Assembly: GCA_014898425.1 (NCBI GenBank)
Contig: RCSZ01000020.1
Coordinates: 310,001-374,000 of the forward strand
Direction: 5' to 3'
DNA from: Botryotinia globosa
Lineage: Eukaryota; Ascomycota; Leotiomycetes; Helotiales; Sclerotiniaceae
Length of the DNA stretch: 64,000 nucleotides
Shown piece by piece: positions 46,176 through 57,239 of this stretch. A model generated the notes under the pieces. That model saw only the letters and a list, made by a program, of their open reading frames with translations. It had not been told where the DNA came from and did not search any database. A program made the translations under genes and the position numbers. Position 1 is the stretch's first letter. Each line of letters begins with the position of its first letter.

Positions 46176-47167
46176 TCTTCTTCCTCAAAGCTACTATAAT
46201 AAGTATCTGGCTTATTGAATTGTTTAGAATGGCCAAGGTCTCCAGAGAATCGTGACTAGTATCCCCCTCAATGGGTGTGTGGTAATGCGGTGTGAAATCT
46301 TATTGTCGATCTTTGAGAGAGGCTCCCAAATCTTGATGGCTAGAGTGCGTGCGGGAGTAGAAGTGATAGTATATAGGAAAGATATTGAGTACAGAAGTTG
46401 ACATAAAGATTGAGGATGTGAGATCAGAGCAATGGATACGAGTGATGTTGATGAAGACTGATGCATCGGAGCCTCGGAGTTAGGTCAATTATGGCTTACT
46501 AATAATTAAGGTTAGCTCGCTCACGGGGTTTAACTTTAACCTCCATTCTCCATTTTGAGACAACCTCCTTTGATATCGCTTCAAAATATATATTGGGTAC
46601 CGGTACCCCCCCCATTTTACGAGTTAATCGAAGATATGTATCATCCAAAAATGATTCTATACGAAAGTTTCGATGTACCTGGCCCATGTCTAGCCACTCG
46701 TGATTCTGAAATGCTTGGGGGGAAAAGCCACAAGCCTTAAAAGCTTGAGGCTTATCTTATGGCTGCTTGGCCATCACACGTGGTGTAGATTGGAAAGACG
46801 GTGTCAGGTACTGGGAGCTTCAAGCTTTTTGGATTGACTTCTGCAAATCAGACTCACCCTCTGGTCAGCGATCGTTACCGAGATATCTCATCTCGTGTTT
46901 CGTTTCACAGTAGGATCTAGATTGCATTGAAATTGAGCAAGCATTGGGAGTGATCGACACATGAAGTCGTTGAGGGGAATCCTTGCAAACGGATAATTCA
47001 AGCATGCAAGGGCGTCGATTTTCGTCAGCGAGTGGGAAGTCTCCTAAACTTAAATACCGAGATTTTGGGTATATGATCTCCGATGTTTCCGGGTGGAATG
47101 GAAGTAGTTTAATACTTCAAGCTTCTCTCTTCCTCAGTATGTTCTTCAAGCTTCTCTTTTCCTCAGC
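46176..47167. other. Intergenic, no supported gene
   Basis: Only short frames without domains. The last 100 bp contain a short tandem duplication (TTCAAGCTTCTCT/TTTCCTCAG units at 47117-47167) that runs into the start codon of the next gene. Confidence 0.45.
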
Positions 47168-48970
47168 ATGTTGTCAATCACTTTTGTTCTGTCGCTATTA
47201 AATGCTTTCTCCGTTGCTGCAAATGCAGACAATGCGAATGCTACTATTAGCTCGGCTGTTGCTAGTGTTACAAAATCTCCATCTACAAATGTGAATATTT
47301 GCGTAAGTATCCCTGTTTACCACCAGCAGTCCATGGTCTCTTCTCACCACTGATCAATGTGAAATTACTCAAATCATCTTGCTCGCTTTGATACTTTGAT
47401 GGCAAATTGTTAACCTCAACACATAGTGCAAAGCTCTTCAATTGGCATTGGGTTCAAAAGTTTCGTACCCAAGTTCATCAGAATATAGTACATTTTTGAA
47501 CAATTTCTATTCCCAGCAAGAATCACAACTGTCCCCAGCCTGTATTGTATCACCAACATCCACAACAGACGTCTCCATTTCAGTCGGGATTCTGTCTATC
47601 CTAGGAAAACTTGCAAATTGGAGTCCGTCATGTCAATTCGCTATCAAATCCGGAGGCCATGCACCAGGCGTAAGCCAGGCCAGCATCAATCGAGGAGTAA
47701 CCATAAATTTGAGTCCTCTTAATTTCATAGATGTTAGCGCCAATCAGTCTGTGGTTTCAGTGGGTCCAGGAGCAAGATGGGGGGAAGTTTATCTCAAGTT
47801 AGATGCTTTACAACTTGCTGTTCCTGGTGGCCGAGTCAACTCAGTTGGTGTCGGAGGGTTGACCGTTGGTGGTGAGTCTGGCTAATCATTTCCCTTCACA
47901 TTTCCAACCAATCAATCAGCTCACATATACAGGTGGAATATCCTACTTCTCTCCTAGGAAAGGATTCACATGTGACAATGTCAAGAACTTCGAAATAGTC
48001 CTCGCAAGCGGTAAAATCGTCAACGCAAATGCGATTCAGAATTCAGATTTGTATATGGCTTTGAAAGGCGGCTCCAATAATCTCGGTGTAGTTACCCGAA
48101 TCGATCTCTACGCTTTTCAACAAGGTAAGTTGTGGGGCGGTAATATTTTGTATCCAGCAACTACCGCAGATCAACAGATCAACGCTTTGGCAGATTTTAG
48201 CAGCGATCCGGCTTATGATGAGTATGCTTCTTTGATCACGAGTTTTGCATTTCAACCTAGTATTGGCTCCGTGGTGGTGAATAACATTGTATATACTAAG
48301 CCGGTCGCAAACCCGGTAGTATACCAGCCCTTTACGGCGATTCAACCTCAATACTCCAACACTTTAAGAATTACAAATTTGACCGACATTGGGAGTGAAA
48401 CAGTAGGCACATTTAGCCAATCACGGTTTGTTCATCATTCTTCTTCTAGATTTTCCCTACGGGAGTTTTCTCTAACATATTTGCAGAACATTATTCATAA
48501 CAACAACATTCAAAGCCAATAAGCAAATGATAAACACAACTTACAACGCCTGGAACGCCGCTCTTCCCTCCATTCAATCACTCTCCAATATTACATGGTC
48601 ACTATCATTTGAACCAGCTCCCGCTAACATTCCCGCGAAATCAGCTTCTACGGGTGGAAATGTCCTTGGTGTAACCCCCGCTGATGGTCCACTAATTGTT
48701 GCACTTTTGACCGCAACATGGGGGAATATTGCCGATGATACAGTTGTTGATAATACTGCCAAAACTATGTTCGAAACGATTGATGTGTATGCCAAGGCAT
48801 CTGGATTCTACGACGACTGGCAGTATCTGAACTATGCGGCGAATTGGCAAGATCCGATTGATGGATTAGGAGCGGTGAACAAGGCTAAGCTTCAGGCGGC
48901 GAGTAGGAAGTATGATCCGCTAGGTGTTTTTCAGAAGGGGGTTACGGGAGGGTTCAAACTTTTTGTTTAA
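47168..48970 (+). CDS. Secreted FAD-linked oxidase (BBE-like/VAO superfamily)
   Basis: CDS is join(47168..47302,47427..47871,47933..48425,48487..48970), 518 aa. All introns are GT..AG and the total is in frame. Signal peptide: MLSITFVLSLLNAFSVAANA. The FAD-binding PCMH domain shows CQFAIKSGGHAPGVSQASIN, whose His is the usual site of covalent flavin attachment, then VVSVGPGARWGEVYLKLD, VPGGRVNSVGVGGLTVGGGI, GGSNNLGVVTRIDLYAF, and the C-terminal YDPLGVFQK segment. Enzymes of this type oxidise sugars, alkaloids or secondary-metabolite intermediates with oxygen. No biosynthetic cluster is seen around it, so the substrate is open. The gene is intact. Confidence 0.9.
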
Positions 48971-49366
48971 TTGAAAAGCTCGCTGGAATCCTATCTCAGG
49001 TTCCGCGGAAATCAAATTTATTTATAGCTATTTGCCTTTCTTGAATAGCTTTACTTCACTCGATTATTATACTAGTGGTTAAAATCATTCTTGTCCACAA
49101 GTTTTTGGTCGACAAGATGTACGACATGAAATCACATTATGGACGTACTACATCTGCGATGGAAACTATTGAATAGGAACTCTATATGACCTATTCATAT
49201 GCTTACTTCTAAAGCATCACTATATAGCTAGGTACATTCTGAATAAAGAAGAAAGTAAAACACAAAGTGGTGTGTTATGCCACCAAGAAGCATATCAATA
49301 AGTTTTGTTTTTTCATCTGCGGGGTCCTAGGTAATCACTTTCGCTATTTAAAAAGAAAGTTCTCTC
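48971..49366. other. Intergenic
   Basis: Convergent 3' flanks of the oxidase and the S58 relic. Nothing recognised. Confidence 0.5.
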
Positions 49367-50826
49367 TTACTGTACACCCTTATTCAGCAACGCAGGATAC
49401 TCCCCCGAAGCAAGGCAACTCTCATCGTCAATATTCACTCTATACTTTTCCACCAACTCTTTCACACTCTCTACCGGGATTCCCTCCAATCTGTACCTAT
49501 TCACACCCGTTCTCCCATCTCTCCCGGCAATAATTGAATTCGAAATCGCTTCCTCGGTAGCTTCGCTGGCGGTCCGGAAAAGAGTCTCGATACTCTCATT
49601 TCTGATGACTTTGATATCGTTAATTTCGATTTTCGAAAGTCCATCAACTTGTGGCGTGCCGACTGTTTCTTCGGGTTTGTTGCCGGTAGAGAGAGCGAGA
49701 ATTATATCGCCGGAGTGATTGCGCCCAACGCCATGGCCACCAACTTGGGAGAGTCCTACTGCGCAATGGCGAGCCACGCGGCTGAGCTGGTGAGGAAGAA
49801 GTGGTGCATCGGTACTATCGTTATGTTAGTTGCAACTCGTATACTTTACGCAAGTATTATAAAGGGAAACCCACATCAGAATAATGATAATACTTCCCTC
49901 CCCAATCTTCCCATTCTTCTCACTCGTCCTCTCCTTCTCCTCCAATTCCTTATACTCTTTCAACAACAACCTTCCAATCGGTACACCCCCAACTATAAAA
50001 TCCCTCGAATTTCCACAACTCCTCTACACCAACACACCACCTTAAAATTCTTCTCCCCCTCCCCACTCTCCCAAGGCACCTCTCCAAAACTCTCGAACTA
50101 GTTCCTGTCCCACCAGGAAACAAATGACAAGTCATACCAGCCCCGCCTCCATACTGACCCTCCTGGACCTCCCCCTGCGTCATCGCATTTTCAAACGCGG
50201 GTTTTATTTCTTCAAGAGTCAAGGGGGATTTATACACATGGTTGAGGATGAAATCGGCGGTTTCGCCTACAATCGGTGTACCGTAACTATGAGAGACTTC
50301 GTCAATGGGAGACTGTTTTTTTGCAGCGACATTGAGAACGAGCTGCTAGAGAGCTTGGTAGACGGTTCCTAGGGAGAGGGAATTGGTTATCGCGACTGGC
50401 TATTTGTGTATTAGATTATTTGTTTAAGCGTCTTTAATTTTCTCTATTGCCTGGGATAGAAGAAAGACATACCGTATTAGAGTATCCCCAATCTTTAATC
50501 TGATAATTTCCAGTCAATTCCCCGTTTCCGTTAAGCGTGTGTAACCCCGCATAACAGGGGATAGTGATATCGTCAGGATAGCGGGGGAAAATAACAGTAA
50601 CGCCTTTACGGGCATCATCACCATCATTTCCGACGGTATTCTGACCGACGTAGACTCCTAATTTATGTTGGAATATTCGGTTCGAATTCTAGAGAGGGGC
50701 AATATTTTCGTGACACGAGGTTTTGGGTAACGAACCTGGAACATCGAGGATGGAGTTTTCGGGTCCTTGTGGGAGTTGCCTGGGAAAATATCCGATGTCT
50801 TTGCTTGTGAGACGTGTGGTCGACAT
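49367..50826 (-). pseudogene. Broken S58 (DmpA/L-aminopeptidase D-Ala-esterase) peptidase gene
   Basis: Exon 1 from the ATG at 50826 gives MSTTRLTSKDIGYFPRQLPQ and SILDVP. After an intron follow GVYVGQNTVGNDGDDARKGV and TVIFPRYPD. After a second intron come VAITNSLSLGTVYQAL, then TAG, then QLVLNVAAKKQSPIDEVSHS, EGQYGGGAGMTCHLF and GGTGTSSRVLE. Next comes a frame change with two further stops around GGVLV, before VGGVPIGRLLLKEY and DAPLLPHQLSRVARHCAVGL, GVGRNHSGDIILALSTGN and ATEEAISNSIIAGRDG. This is the S58 order, a self-processing N-terminal-nucleophile hydrolase. At least three stops plus a frameshift make it dead. The final open part (49367-49777) reads to a natural stop. Confidence 0.82.
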
Positions 50827-51802
50827 TTTTGCTGACTAGAGAGGACGTTCGTTTGGGAGTTTAGTGGTTGAGATATGGAAATAGATTAGGTTTCAGTGTG
50901 GTATTTATAGAATTTGAGGTGGGTGGATATATATTTTCACACTGGTCAGAGTAGATCGCGGGGTACTTCTATATAATAGTGACTCAAGCCGTGAGATCAC
51001 TAATGCTAGCGTTGCAGGTATAAATGATTCTTATACCGAAGTTTCTATCCCGAATGATTCTCCATACCAGCGCTTCATTCATAGCCGGGATAAGCGATTT
51101 ATTTGTGGATCATATTTAATTAGGAAAGTATTTTCTTGGGGGTCCAAAAATAAGTAAAATCGTTCGGAGGCATCGATACCAATATCGCAATTTCTCGATA
51201 AACAAATATGATAGAATAACACTACAGCCCCTGAATTTAGCGAAATTAGTGTTCGTTCGCAATAACTCCAGAGTATTAAGAATGTCCGATGATTGTTTCG
51301 TCAATTCTAAGCAGCCAGCGTTATCCTTCCTTAGATGCCCGTCTTCTTTGTCATTTTGATATGAGTCTAGATACGCTTCAAAATATCTAACGCCCATACT
51401 ACATAAGGTGAACTGCGTATCGATCCTTGATGGAACATGTAAAAGACCCACAGTTTATTGAGATGCGAGAAGTCCAAGCAGTAATTAAATTTCCTGGAAT
51501 ATTCATTGAAAATGCCACTCCTCGAGCTGGGTGCGGATTAATATATGAAAGATGAGTACCATTTAGTAGACGGGTGAATATATAATTATATCAGAGCCAG
51601 AATGAAATTTTGATTTCAGAAAAGGTGACTCGAAGTATTCGAGTGGCTTGATGACGTACATCAATCCTACATGCTCCAGGTGATTAGCATATTTCGTAGA
51701 AAGGGAGGTGATTTTGTTTGTGACTTGAAAATAAGTTTCTATGTACAAAATCTGAATAAATAACCATTAAAACACTCATGAAGATTCATGAGCTATAACT
51801 AT
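50827..51802. other. Intergenic; one unassigned open frame
   Basis: A minus-strand frame at 51116-51451 (111 codons) has no domain I recognise and no codon or splice support. Otherwise nothing was seen. Confidence 0.4.
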
Positions 51803-53644
51803 TCAGCGAATGCCGTCCTCCGACTTGAGTTGCTTGTACTCTTGTCTATGTATTTCATCTATTTGCTCGCGCGTTCGACCATGTTTCCATGACATATCTG
51901 TCGGTTCTACAGGTGATGGCAAGTTTGGATCTTCATTGGACGGCCTCGGGTATCTGTCTTTCCTGATGACGTATGGCGAATGCAGTTGCTGTTGATAGTG
52001 ATCATGGTTATTATTGACTAAATCTGGATAACTGTTCCTTGGCCTCATCTCATGGCTATTTACGTGAAGGTAAGGTTGTGATTGCAATTGGCTAGTACTG
52101 GGATCTGGGAAGTCTCCATGACTCCTTTCCCGAGTCGTCATTTTGCGGTTGCCAGATTGAGGCCGTGCAGGAGATCTCTGACGGTCATGATCTGGCGAAG
52201 ACAAAGACGGAGGCAAAGGTGGTTTTCCTCGGTCTTGGTAAACGTGGTTGCTACGTAGAGGCGTTTGAGGCGTTTGAGGCGTACGAGGCGATCGTCCAGG
52301 AGGTTTTCTATTTGGAGATTTACTAGGGGACCTCCCTCTGCCCTCACTTGGCGAATCAATCGTTATTGATGGTCGTGAATGGGAAACATTTTTTGCTAAA
52401 GTATCGCGATTTGGCTTGGTTTGAGGCTTATGTTGGTTAAGAGGCTGGGAAGAATTTGGTGTACGTCGTCGCGGATGTATAGGTTTGACACCGCCGGTCA
52501 CATCATCTGATGGTTTATGTGCCTGTGATTTAGACTGAGCTCGTTCACGGGTGCCTGAAAGTGATACAGCAGAATCGGTTGTTTTAAACACTCGGCGCGA
52601 ACGTGTAGATGTAGATGTATCACTTTCAGAACCATGATTTGATGAGTTATATGCTCTTGATTTAGATGAAGCTCGTGGGCTCGTGGAAAGGGAAACAGCA
52701 GAATCATGTGGTCCACTTACTTTGTGGGATTTCTGATGAATTCTCGTGCCGCTATGCCCGCGCGGTTCCGATCGTTCCACCCTCTTGTCCTTTAGCGAGC
52801 GCAGTACTTTACTAAAATCAAAACAATACTTTTTCTGCCATTTTTCGATCAAGTCTCTCGGTGTGATATCCCTTCTTGATTTGGACCGTGTGCCATTCAA
52901 CCGTTGCGCATTGATGTAACTTTCAATATCTTCCAATATTTTACTCAACTTGGAATTATATAAATTAGGTTCCGACTCCGAATGGCGGAGACGATCAATG
53001 CGCTGACAAATCCGATAATCCTGTGGGGGTCTTCGAATTATCACGACTTCCTTATTCGACTTGTAGACCGGGACATCTTTAGCAGTTGCTTTAAACATTC
53101 TCTTTCGGATACCTGGGTCCAAAGTAGAAGGAGACCACGAAAAATCTGCGTGCCACTTCTTTCCCTTGCATGCAATTTGTAGCTGTTTTAAATGCGATTC
53201 GTCCCAGAGCTCCTCAGGGTTATAGATGAATCTTATCTGAGAGCTGGATCTTGGCTCTGACAAATGCTGGTTAACGTCGAGTAAACCTTGAAGGATAATG
53301 ATATCGATTTTAACCCGTTGATTGGTGGGATTCTCTTTATTCCACTTATCGATGTCATTTTCGATACATTTGATTCGATCCTCCACCGAATAAGATCTCT
53401 TATTTGCGTGACGGGGCTGAACGGATTTTTCATTTCGATGTTCACTTTTATAAGGTTGTGATAACGGGACCCTTTTTGAATGTTGCGGATCCTGTGGACG
53501 GCCTCGTGAAGATCCATGATTTGGCACTTCACTCCGATAGCTTGTATCAGTCTTATCGCTCTTCGATGACTTTTGTGTTTGACTGGTATGGTTCTCATGG
53601 CGGGAACCCTTTATTTTGCGTCTGATAAAGTCCAGAAACCCCAT
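51803..53644 (-). CDS. Large disordered, basic protein of unknown function
   Basis: Single exon, 613 aa, start MGFLDFIRRKIKG. MGFLD could be an N-myristoylation-like start, but this is weak. Residues 15-85 and 290-600 are Ser/Arg/Lys/Pro/Gln-rich low complexity. Between about 85 and 280 lies a more ordered part with RIKCIENDIDKWNKENP, PEELWDESHLKQLQIACKGK and KWHADFSWSP. Two imperfect copies of a unit with DSAVSLS...R..SKS.A occur (about aa 310-345 and 360-385). No known domain was recognised. The long intact frame in a compositionally normal region argues for a real gene. It may be lineage-specific. Confidence 0.7.
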   Translation of the reverse strand: MGFLDFIRRKIKGSRHENHTSQTQKSSKSDKTDTSYRSEVPNHGSSRGRPQDPQHSKRVPLSQPYKSEHRNEKSVQPRHANKRSYSVEDRIKCIENDIDKWNKENPTNQRVKIDIIILQGLLDVNQHLSEPRSSSQIRFIYNPEELWDESHLKQLQIACKGKKWHADFSWSPSTLDPGIRKRMFKATAKDVPVYKSNKEVVIIRRPPQDYRICQRIDRLRHSESEPNLYNSKLSKILEDIESYINAQRLNGTRSKSRRDITPRDLIEKWQKKYCFDFSKVLRSLKDKRVERSEPRGHSGTRIHQKSHKVSGPHDSAVSLSTSPRASSKSRAYNSSNHGSESDTSTSTRSRRVFKTTDSAVSLSGTRERAQSKSQAHKPSDDVTGGVKPIHPRRRTPNSSQPLNQHKPQTKPNRDTLAKNVSHSRPSITIDSPSEGRGRSPSKSPNRKPPGRSPRTPQTPQTPLRSNHVYQDRGKPPLPPSLSSPDHDRQRSPARPQSGNRKMTTRERSHGDFPDPSTSQLQSQPYLHVNSHEMRPRNSYPDLVNNNHDHYQQQLHSPYVIRKDRYPRPSNEDPNLPSPVEPTDMSWKHGRTREQIDEIHRQEYKQLKSEDGIR

Positions 53645-54949
53645 ACCGAGATGTGAGGGCTATCCTAAGTTAGTATATCGCGGTTCATGCGATCATTGAG
53701 TCATGATGCAGTAAAATATTACCTCAATCTACTCAAGAAGACAAAACATCATGAAACCCGTATGGAAACAGAAGAAGCCTTTTTACCAGTGAAATAAAGA
53801 GAGAAATGAAAAGAAATGAAAGGAAATTGGGCCAAGCAGTTTGATTAGTACTTCTAACCTCAACTTATGCAACTAGAATAAATCGCCCTAGAAAAGCAAA
53901 TAGGACTTGGAAAGTCTTTCCAGGAGATAGAAAAAATAACGTGTAAATATAGAACAAGCTATGCAAACCTTGAGATCAAACGAAAGTTGATGTTGGAAAA
54001 TGTTAGGAATCCAACAGAGAGAGAATCCTCCGTTGTATTAATATTTGACTGCGGAAAAGAACTGCTCGAAATCAAGATCAGGCCTTCATGACCGCCACCC
54101 TAAACGAGAAAAACTTCTTGCATAAAGACCGGTAAGACGACCACGGCAAAGAGAGTCCGAAGGCAATAACGAATGATATTTATATGTTTAAAGGTTAAGG
54201 CAGGCTGTGGCCAACATGGCCGGCCACCACTGTCCACCGCCGTCTCCGTGTTCGATAGTTTGGCGTCTCAAATACTTTCTGAATAAACAAATTAGGCGCC
54301 CTAATATCCGCAGTAACTGAGAACTGAATTGGCTCTCGGTTGAAGGAAGTCTAAATAGCAAATGGAAACATATATCGATAATAGGTGACGATACGGTTCA
54401 GATAGGCGCCAGGAAGCATCTTGAACATGTAGTTGAACACCACAAATCAGAGAATCAAATTGTATTTAAGTACGATATTACACCATCGTAATCATGTCGT
54501 TGTTGTTGTTGTTGTTGCTGTTGTTGTTGTTGTTCATGATATGGGTGAAGTTGGTTTGTTTCGCTTGAGGTTATCGACGGAGGATCGGCATAGAGATGCC
54601 GACCCGATTATTACATAAGCATGGATTTTGTTTCTCACAAACCCAGGGACCAAAGCAGCCTGGCTCCCTGGGCACCACAACTCACAGCTCACGGTCGACC
54701 AGGGAGAATTTGGATAGGATAGAGGTATATCCTTTCTATATCAATGACGAGACAGAGAGCCATGGAAAGGGTCGTGGCGAATGGATGCTTTAAGCTGACG
54801 GAGATACACCCCGGACGACGGAGGTTCATTAATTATGTTAAATGGCAGCTCTCACATCCTTCGATCATTTCCAGCGAGCTTTTCCTTCCTGCTCTGAAGT
54901 CCTTTCACTGAAGCAAGTTCACCACAATCAAATCCCTCCCCCCTTCAAC
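53645..54949. other. Intergenic with a (GTT)n microsatellite
   Basis: 1.3 kb of upstream regions of two divergent genes. It has a GTT repeat at 54499-54534, interrupted once by GCT. No gene supported. Confidence 0.5.
54499..54534 (+). repeat. (GTT)n microsatellite
   Basis: Twelve trinucleotides, GTT repeated with one GCT interruption. Confidence 0.9.
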
Positions 54950-55977
54950 ATGGTTAAGATTCCAGAAATCTATCAAGCAAACACGAGCTTCGGCAAAAAC
55001 AATGACAATCCTCAAGGTCTCATATGCATATTTGCCGGAGCAACAAGCAACATCGATGCTTCCACTCTCGATGCACTAGCAGAGATGTTGCAATCCCCCA
55101 CTTTTTACGTGCTGAGGAGATCAGCGACGAGGTTCGCTACTCAACGCGAGAAGCTCCTCAGTCTCAATCCTCAAATGAAAATCGTGTTTCTCGAAGTCGA
55201 GACTTCATTGATTGCCGATATCGATGGCGCCTGTTAGCAGATCTTGGATGTTGAAGAGAGGGTAGATTATCTGTATATGAGCCAAGGGTGCATTCCCTTT
55301 AATGTACCACAATGTATGCAACCTCATCAGCTCTTTTCTTCTGTAACTAATATTCCCTAGACACGAAAGAAGGTCTGGAAATAACTTTCGCCCTGTCGTA
55401 CTATACACGGATGCGACTCCTGACTAATCTTCTCCCATTGCTTCGCTGTTCTCCACGTCCACGAGGTTTGAGTGTTCTTAATGCGGGACAAGAGCTGAAA
55501 ATGCAAGATGAAGATATCGGTCTTCAAACCCCTGAAAACTTCGGCCCTCGCGTAGCTATTAACCACTCCACCACGATGATGACGCTAGGATTGGAATATC
55601 TGTCGCAGAGTGACGCAAACCAAAATATCACTGTTATACACTCACTTCCTGGGTTGGTAGCTAGCGACAACTTTTCTCGATTAGCTGCAACAGACTCTTT
55701 TGGTTTGTTAGGGAAGTTGTTGGTGCCGTTCATTGGCACTTTCTTCAGTGTGATGCAGAAAATCTTTGGTATCTCAACAGCAGATTGTGGTGCCAGGCAG
55801 GCATTCCTATTGACAAGCGATAGGTTTGAGAGAGGCAAGACATGGAGGATAGATGACAAAAGCGAGGTGATTACTTCTTCGAACGATGCACTAGAATACC
55901 ATCGAGAAAAGGGTTGGCGAGAGAAGGTCTTTGAGCACACTTTACAAGTCTTTGAGAAAGCGACAAGTACTGGATAG
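54950..55977 (+). pseudogene. Short-chain dehydrogenase-like gene with one nonsense codon
   Basis: Exons are 54950-55313 and 55361-55977, 327 codons in frame, with the join giving VPQYTKEGLEITFALSYYTR. TAG at 55235-55237 interrupts ADIDGAC.QILDVEERVDYL; the rest of the frame is open to the natural stop. The fold signature is a Rossmann start LICIFAGATSNIDASTLDAL, YLYMSQGCIPF, and the SYYTRMRLLTNLLPLL helix of fungal SDR-like reductases. The glycine motif is unusual (GATSNID where GATSGIG is common). A C-to-T change of CAG would explain the stop. The start is at MVKIPEIYQA; an in-frame ATG at 54842 is possible. It could be a recently lost gene, a polymorphism or a base-call error. Confidence 0.75.
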
Positions 55978-56398
55978 TCAATTATTTCTGTGTATTGTTC
56001 TCTCCTCGCTAGCCCCATCAGACCTCATTGATGTAACTCATCCAGCGCAAGTCTTGGCTTCTTCACGAACTTGCAATAATTACAGTTTCACTATAGCCAA
56101 AATTTCTGTTTTGCAATGAGATGCACAAAATTTGAATTGTTCTGCATTTTTAATCATAGATATTTTCCAATATATAAAGACACTCTTGAGACGAAAATCA
56201 GATTCCAAAAATGATCAGAAACTCTAAGCTCGTCGCAAATCCTCGTGAAAAGAAACAGACAAAATCTTGCCCACACGCGAGGTTTGAATTCATCACTTTC
56301 AGAAGAGCCAATTGATTCATCAATTGCTGAATTTCTAATACCGAAATTCACATACTACAGCTTCAAGCTTCCAACTAGCTACCCGTTCTATCCCCACC
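55978..56398. other. Intergenic
   Basis: No supported gene in this spacer. Confidence 0.5.
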
Positions 56399-56746
56399 AT
56401 GGCACCGCAGAAACTCCCCGCCCAGACAAAAGTGAGCGTGGAAAGCTCTCTAAAGTAAGAAAATCCCGTTGCTTGATTCTTCAAATCTCTTTCTCTTGGT
56501 CGCAAATTACACTCTGTCAAATCGCCGCGCAACCAACAATACAATATCGAATTGCCTCGTCATCATAACAGAAAACTCCCAGTAGAAAACACAACGCTAA
56601 TGTTGTCACAATATCTCCATAGTCCCAGTACCACCATCGAGCGTCTGGCGAACAATTTGCCCGCATCTTCCAGTAGGAGGAGTAAGCAGAAGATGGAAGA
56701 GGTCGTGAAAGATCTAATAGTTGTGCTTAGGGAATCGCGTAATTAA
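56399..56746 (+). CDS. Probable small spliced gene, 76 aa, unknown function
   Basis: CDS is join(56399..56454,56572..56746), 77 codons with stop. The start has a strong context (CCACCATGGCA). The intron is 117 nt, GTAAGA to AACAG. The product begins MAPQKLPAQTKVSVESSLKK, continues with LPVENTTLMLSQYLHSPSTT, and ends in EEVVKDLIVVLRESRN; it looks helical, with a Ser/Arg linker (SSSRRSKQK). No family was recognised. Start context, splice sites and frame agree, but there is no homology evidence. Confidence 0.42.
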
Positions 56747-57239
56747 GGATAGCGATGAGGAAGATTGGAGGGACAAAGCACAAACTAGATAGTGGGAGGA
56801 GAGTTTATGAGTACGGGCATGGGAAAGTGGAATGTCATTTAGTCCATTGCAGTGGATCTATCACTTTTTCTCAGAGGCCATGGCTAGCGGACACATAAGA
56901 ACATTTTCAAACAATTTTGTTTGCTGTTGTATTAGCTATCAACCATTAGTGTGAATATTCCATCTTACAAGCTTATTCCATCTTACAAGCTGCTTTTTGT
57001 TACTATGAAAATATTCACACCCGTCGTGGAAATTTCTGCCGTTAGCCCTACGACACTGCCTGGAGATACTGCTGAATCAAGCCTATTCCGTATCAGGTGC
57101 TGTTTTTTTCTTCATCTGTGTTATAGTCTTGGTCTTGGTAGTCGTTTAAGATGGGGTCTTGTTGTGATTGCAAATACTGATTTTGATCCGGATCAAAGAT
57201 CTTGTGAAGGCTGGACGAACTAAAAGGACCTTCGCTTCA
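56747..57239. other. Intergenic
   Basis: No gene seen. A short duplication (TTCCATCTTACAAGCT, twice, about 56958-56991) is the only structure. Confidence 0.5.

Noticed and set aside
38954..50826. A secondary-metabolite cluster built on the FAD monooxygenase and the FAD-linked oxidase
   Set aside because: No backbone synthase, transporter or regulator lies between them, and they are 6 kb apart with 2EXR genes in between.
51116..51451. 111-codon minus-strand frame
   Set aside because: No recognisable domain and isolated between unrelated genes. Mentioned only as unassigned.
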